16,628 bases of DNA, taken from CAYVDH01 sp964450355. GTDB taxonomy: Bacteria > Bacteroidota > Bacteroidia > NS11-12g > UBA955. The DNA lies in assembly GCA_964450355.1 (NCBI GenBank), contig CAYVDH010000073.1, positions 1 through 16,628 on the forward strand, in the 5' to 3' direction. The translations under genes and the position numbers were made by a program. Every line of letters starts with the position of its first letter. Within the stretch, counting starts at the first letter, position 1. Below the pieces are notes generated by a model. That model searched no databases. It was not told where the DNA came from and worked only from the letters and a program-made list of their open reading frames with translations. Positions 13,547 through 16,628 of the stretch are shown here, in pieces.

Positions 13547-14611
13547 TCAATTCAATTCCAACCTGAATCTTTCTCTTTTTAATTCAGAGTAGAGTAGGGG
13601 ATTTTTTTTCAAATCGTCTGATTCGTTGCGCTGTTTGTAAATGTCTATTGCCGCAAATACAGCATTGCAAAAACTAAGTGGTGAAGCAATGTTTTTGCCT
13701 GCAATGTCGTATCCTGTTCCATGGTCGGGACTGGTTCTAATAATAGGCAAACCAGCAGTGAAATTAATCCCATCATCAAAGGCAATGGATTTAAATGGTA
13801 TCAATCCTTGATCGTGGTACATCGCCATTACCAAGTCAAAGTTTTTGTAATTGCGTGTGCCAAAAAATCCATCAGCACTGTAGGGTCCATAACATTGAAT
13901 TTTTTCATCATTTAATTTTGCTATGGCTGGCTTAATAAGCTCTTTTTCTTCTTTTCCTATGGCTCCATTATCACCATTGTGAGGATTTAGTCCTAAAACG
14001 GCAATTCGGGGCTTTAAGAGGCCAAAATCTCTTTTTAAAGATTCATTGGCAGTTTTTATTTTGGAGGCAATTAAATTTGCTGTTAACTTCTCGCTTACAT
14101 TAGAAAGGGATACATGTTCAGTAATTAATCCTACTTTCAATTCGTCTGAACTCAATATCATCAATGAATCGCTCACATTAAAAAACTGACTTAAGTATCC
14201 TGTATGACCCGTAAATCCTTCGGCAATTTTAATGTTAGATTTGTCTAGTGGCGCTGTTACGATGGCATCTAATTTATTGCCTTTAGCATCTTCACATAAT
14301 TTTTTAAAAGCTAAAAAAGCCTCTTTGCCAGCATTTTCTGTGCTTTTACCAAATTGGACTTCAAAAGCATCATTGCTGCTAGCTATTAAATTTAAATGGT
14401 TGGGTTTAGCTTCGTTGACATCTTTAATAAGATTGTAATTTAAATTGTCAATGTTGCATGCTTTTTTATGAAAAGTAAATGATTTGGGATTGCCGTACAA
14501 CACAGGAACACAATGTTCAAACATGAAATCGTACTGAAAAGTTTTGATGATGGTTTCAAGTCCTACACCATTAGGGTCACCTTGTGATATTCCGATAATT
14601 GGTTTTTTCAT
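13547..14611 (-). CDS. pdxA: 4-hydroxythreonine-4-phosphate dehydrogenase
   Basis: Oxidises 4-phosphohydroxy-L-threonine with NAD+ in the DXP-dependent pyridoxal 5'-phosphate pathway; the product is condensed by PdxJ. The 354-aa length is slightly above E. coli PdxA (329 aa). Visible motifs are GISQGDPNGVGLE (7-19), VTAPLDKSNI (118-127), and the three metal-binding histidines H136 (TGHTGYL), H211 (LNPHNGDNG) and H266 (MYHDQGLIPFK), followed by RTSPDHGTGYDIAG (292-305). All expected active-site residues are present. It starts 8 bp after the pepA stop on the same strand, so the two are one operon read from the pepA promoter. PLP cofactor synthesis and peptide recycling have no direct biochemical link, so the pairing is probably just genome layout. 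Confidence 0.97.
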   Translation of the reverse strand: MKKPIIGISQGDPNGVGLETIIKTFQYDFMFEHCVPVLYGNPKSFTFHKKACNIDNLNYNLIKDVNEAKPNHLNLIASSNDAFEVQFGKSTENAGKEAFLAFKKLCEDAKGNKLDAIVTAPLDKSNIKIAEGFTGHTGYLSQFFNVSDSLMILSSDELKVGLITEHVSLSNVSEKLTANLIASKIKTANESLKRDFGLLKPRIAVLGLNPHNGDNGAIGKEEKELIKPAIAKLNDEKIQCYGPYSADGFFGTRNYKNFDLVMAMYHDQGLIPFKSIAFDDGINFTAGLPIIRTSPDHGTGYDIAGKNIASPLSFCNAVFAAIDIYKQRNESDDLKKNPLLYSELKRERFRLELN

Positions 14612-14619
14612 TGTCTTAT

Positions 14620-16050
14620 TTATTTAAAAGCTATTTTAGTTAAAAAATCAAACATCAATCTGAATCCAACACCAGTTCCACCAGCTGTTTTATACCCATC
14701 GTTTCCATGAATGAATGCAGGCCCTGCAATATCAAAATGCATCCAAGGATAATCTGTGAAATGTTGTAAGAATTTTGCTGCACTAATTTGTCCCCCTTCA
14801 CCTTTACCTAAGTTGGTCATGTCAGCAATTGATGATTTAAGTTCAGCAGCATAATCATCCCACAATGGAAATTCTACCAGTCGTTCGAAAACAGCATAAC
14901 TGCTTTCAAATACTTTTTGTTTTACATCGTCATTAGCTGTCCCAAAAAATGCAGAGGCATATGGTCCTATGGCTCTTACTGCAGCACCAGTTAAGGTAGC
15001 AAAATCGCAAACCAATTCAGGGTTGAGTTTTTTGGCATAATGTAAAGCATCGGCAAGTATTAGTCTTCCCTCAGCATCTGTATTTAATACTTCTACTGTG
15101 GTACCATTGTACATGGTAATCACATCGCCAGGAGCATAACTTTCTTCTCCTATCCAATTATCTGTAGCTGGAACTAACCCAACCACATATAATGGCAATT
15201 TGGCCTTAGTAACAGCATACATGGTAGCAGCAACTACTGCACTACCTGCCATATCGCATTTCATGTAATCCATGCTCATTGGAGTTGGTTTTAGACTCAA
15301 TCCTCCTGTATCATAAACAACACCTTTGCCTACTAAAACATAAGGTTTTTTGTTTTTAGCATTTTTGGGTTTGTATTCCATGATGTTGAAAGTAGGAGGA
15401 GTTATGCTGCCTTTGTTTACGGCTAACAAACCACCCATTTTCTGAGATTCTATTTTAGCTTCATTCCATACTTCAACAGAAAAGCCAGCTTCTTTGCCTA
15501 ATTTTTTAAATTCTTCAGATAATTGTAATGCATTTAAAAAACTTTGAGGTTCGTTGACCAAGGTTCGAGCTTTGTATGTAGCTTCAATTGATATAGACAA
15601 CAAATTCAATTCAGATGGCTTGACACTTGGACATTCTAGGTCAATCTTCATTAAAGTATTTTTTTTGGATTTGCTATCAGAAAAGTATTTTAAAAATTGA
15701 TAATTAGCTAAGGATATACCTTCGTAAACTGCAAAACATTCGTCTTTGGAATTGCCATCAACAGTGATGTTATCTAGTTTTTTTTCATTTACTATTTGAC
15801 AACATTTGGCACCTAGTTTTCTAAGTGCTTCAAGTTCTAAATAATCGCATTTTTCTTTCGAAATAATGACAAAAAGATACGCCTCACCGTGGTAAAAAGT
15901 AAGCATATTTTGTTTAAGGTCGTTGGCATTTTTTAATGCTTTAATTTGATTATTATCTAAAGATTTATTTTTTAATAACTCTTTAAAATTACCAACTAAT
16001 ACGAGGTTTTTCAATGTGTTATTTTTAACATTAGAAGATGATTTTGCCAT
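14620..16050 (-). CDS. pepA: Leucyl aminopeptidase, M17 family
   Basis: A cytosolic dizinc/manganese aminopeptidase that removes N-terminal residues, mainly Leu, from peptides; the family is hexameric. The protein is 476 aa, near the family's usual 480-500. The variable N-terminal domain spans about 1-150, and the catalytic domain about 160-476. The metal and catalytic residues are K242 and D247 (VGKGVVYDTGGLSLKP), D266 (MKCDMAGSA), and D325, E327 and R329 in the M17 signature NTDAEGRL (323-330). The C-terminus has DIAGPAFIHG and GTGVGFRL, also family hallmarks. The ATG at 16050 lies 4 nt after an exact -7 promoter box, predicting a leaderless mRNA. pdxA follows 8 bp after the stop. PepA of E. 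coli also binds DNA, but nothing here argues for that role. Confidence 0.96.
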   Translation of the reverse strand: MAKSSSNVKNNTLKNLVLVGNFKELLKNKSLDNNQIKALKNANDLKQNMLTFYHGEAYLFVIISKEKCDYLELEALRKLGAKCCQIVNEKKLDNITVDGNSKDECFAVYEGISLANYQFLKYFSDSKSKKNTLMKIDLECPSVKPSELNLLSISIEATYKARTLVNEPQSFLNALQLSEEFKKLGKEAGFSVEVWNEAKIESQKMGGLLAVNKGSITPPTFNIMEYKPKNAKNKKPYVLVGKGVVYDTGGLSLKPTPMSMDYMKCDMAGSAVVAATMYAVTKAKLPLYVVGLVPATDNWIGEESYAPGDVITMYNGTTVEVLNTDAEGRLILADALHYAKKLNPELVCDFATLTGAAVRAIGPYASAFFGTANDDVKQKVFESSYAVFERLVEFPLWDDYAAELKSSIADMTNLGKGEGGQISAAKFLQHFTDYPWMHFDIAGPAFIHGNDGYKTAGGTGVGFRLMFDFLTKIAFK

Positions 16051-16054
16051 GCAG

Positions 16055-16086
16055 CAAATATAAAGATAAAACTGAAGTAAGAGAAA
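16055..16086 (-). promoter_or_regulatory. Promoter of pepA-pdxA (TTTC-N20-TATATTTG), predicted leaderless
   Basis: On the minus strand TATATTTG (16062-16055) is an exact TAnnTTTG, with TTTC (16086-16083) 20 nt upstream as a one-base variant of the -33 box. Only CTGC separates the -7 box from the ATG at 16050, so transcription should start at or next to the start codon. The distance is identical to that at pheS. Confidence 0.62.
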
Positions 16087-16101
16087 CCGAAAATGATATT
16101 A

Positions 16102-16628
16102 TTAATGAATTATTTCACTAATATTCGATGGTGGCTCTGATTTGATGTTTTTTATTGTTTTTATCTTCTTTAATACTAATTTTTCAGAGCTAAATTCAAC
16201 TATTTTGTATTTAACTTTCAACCAAAAACTATTGTAAGAAACTATAAAACCTTTTAATTCTAATGTCATCGAATTGCCTACTTTTACCCATTTTCCTTTA
16301 TTAACTACCAAAAAGCCAACTAGACAATCCCCATAGTTTTTATTAGAATATTCTAAATTACCATTTTTATTAAAACTAAAAACATTGTCATTGTTTTTAT
16401 AATCTACCCTTTCAAAACATAATGTGTCTTCTGTGAACCAACCACTTGTCAAAAACCAATTTGTGGCTATTTCTTTCTTATATGAAATATGTTTTTTAAT
16501 GGATTTAATTGAATCTAAAATTGATGTTTTTTTAAGAGTATCAGTTTTAGTTTTAATTGGATTTTTAACAACTGGTTGACATGAATTTGTAAAATGAATT
16601 AATAAATAAAACAGTAAAAAAAAATAAG
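16102..16628 (-). CDS. Putative lipoprotein of unknown function, 5' end beyond the window
   Basis: The reading frame is open from the stop at 16102 to the right edge, so the start codon lies outside the window; 174 residues are visible. A TTG at 16452 could be mistaken for a start, but the 58 codons upstream of it encode a hydrophobic stretch YFFLLFYLLIHFTNSC, a lipoprotein signal with C at 16581-16579 as the likely lipidated residue (lipobox-like TNSC, with T rather than L/V/I at -3). A Lys/Thr-rich linker follows, then a small domain with aromatic strands (TNWFLTSGWFTEDTLCF, NLEYSNKNYGDCLVGFLVV, KGKWVKVGNSMTLEL), compatible with a compact lipocalin-like beta fold. No family is recognised. 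It lies 51 bp upstream of pepA, which has its own promoter. Confidence 0.68.
   Translation of the reverse strand, partial: YFFLLFYLLIHFTNSCQPVVKNPIKTKTDTLKKTSILDSIKSIKKHISYKKEIATNWFLTSGWFTEDTLCFERVDYKNNDNVFSFNKNGNLEYSNKNYGDCLVGFLVVNKGKWVKVGNSMTLELKGFIVSYNSFWLKVKYKIVEFSSEKLVLKKIKTIKNIKSEPPSNISEIIH

Overview
The window is AT-rich chromosomal DNA from a member of the Bacteroidota, most likely a Flavobacteriia/Sphingobacteriia-type organism. Three things point there. Several promoters match the Bacteroidota sigma-A consensus (TTTG, about 20 nt, TAnnTTTG). Shine-Dalgarno sequences are largely absent. The gene families are typical of the phylum: tandem OmpH/Skp chaperones followed by murI, a beta-propeller LytS-type sensor kinase with a LytTR regulator, SDR-type threonine dehydrogenase, and PheS with the Bacteroidota-style ARSNCFFHQIEG motif. 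The exact genus cannot be read from the sequence.

Layout. Left end: pheS (+) converges on a long minus-strand block and overlaps its last gene by 4 bp. In transcription order (right to left) that block is an orphan outer-membrane beta-barrel protein, a biotin carboxylase (accC type), a sensor kinase and LytTR response regulator pair with an ATGA overlap, an SDR-type L-threonine dehydrogenase with its own good promoter, and the tRNA hydroxylase gene trhO. A 283-bp divergent intergenic region (9473-9755) separates the block from a plus-strand operon of two ompH/skp genes and murI. A single secreted protein of unknown function with collagen-like Gly-X-Y triplets follows, and it ends in a very strong intrinsic terminator. 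The 278-bp convergent gap after it (13269-13546) holds that terminator and an unusually GC-rich, hairpin-forming block that looks like a dispersed repeat. Beyond it, on the minus strand, are a pepA-pdxA operon and, running off the right edge, the truncated 5' part of a lipoprotein gene.

How the genes work together. Most are housekeeping: translation (pheS, trhO), cell envelope (ompH pair, murI, barrel protein), and amino-acid, cofactor and fatty-acid metabolism (tdh, pdxA, pepA, accC). The kinase/regulator pair is a regulatory unit with no linked transporter or polysaccharide locus, so its target is unknown.

No mobile element, CRISPR array, tRNA, rRNA or defence system was seen. No gene-free stretch exceeds 300 bases. 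The points most worth a second look are the shared TAnnTTTG-N4-ATG architecture at pheS and pepA (predicted leaderless mRNAs), the collagen-triplet protein, and the GC-rich intergenic element.
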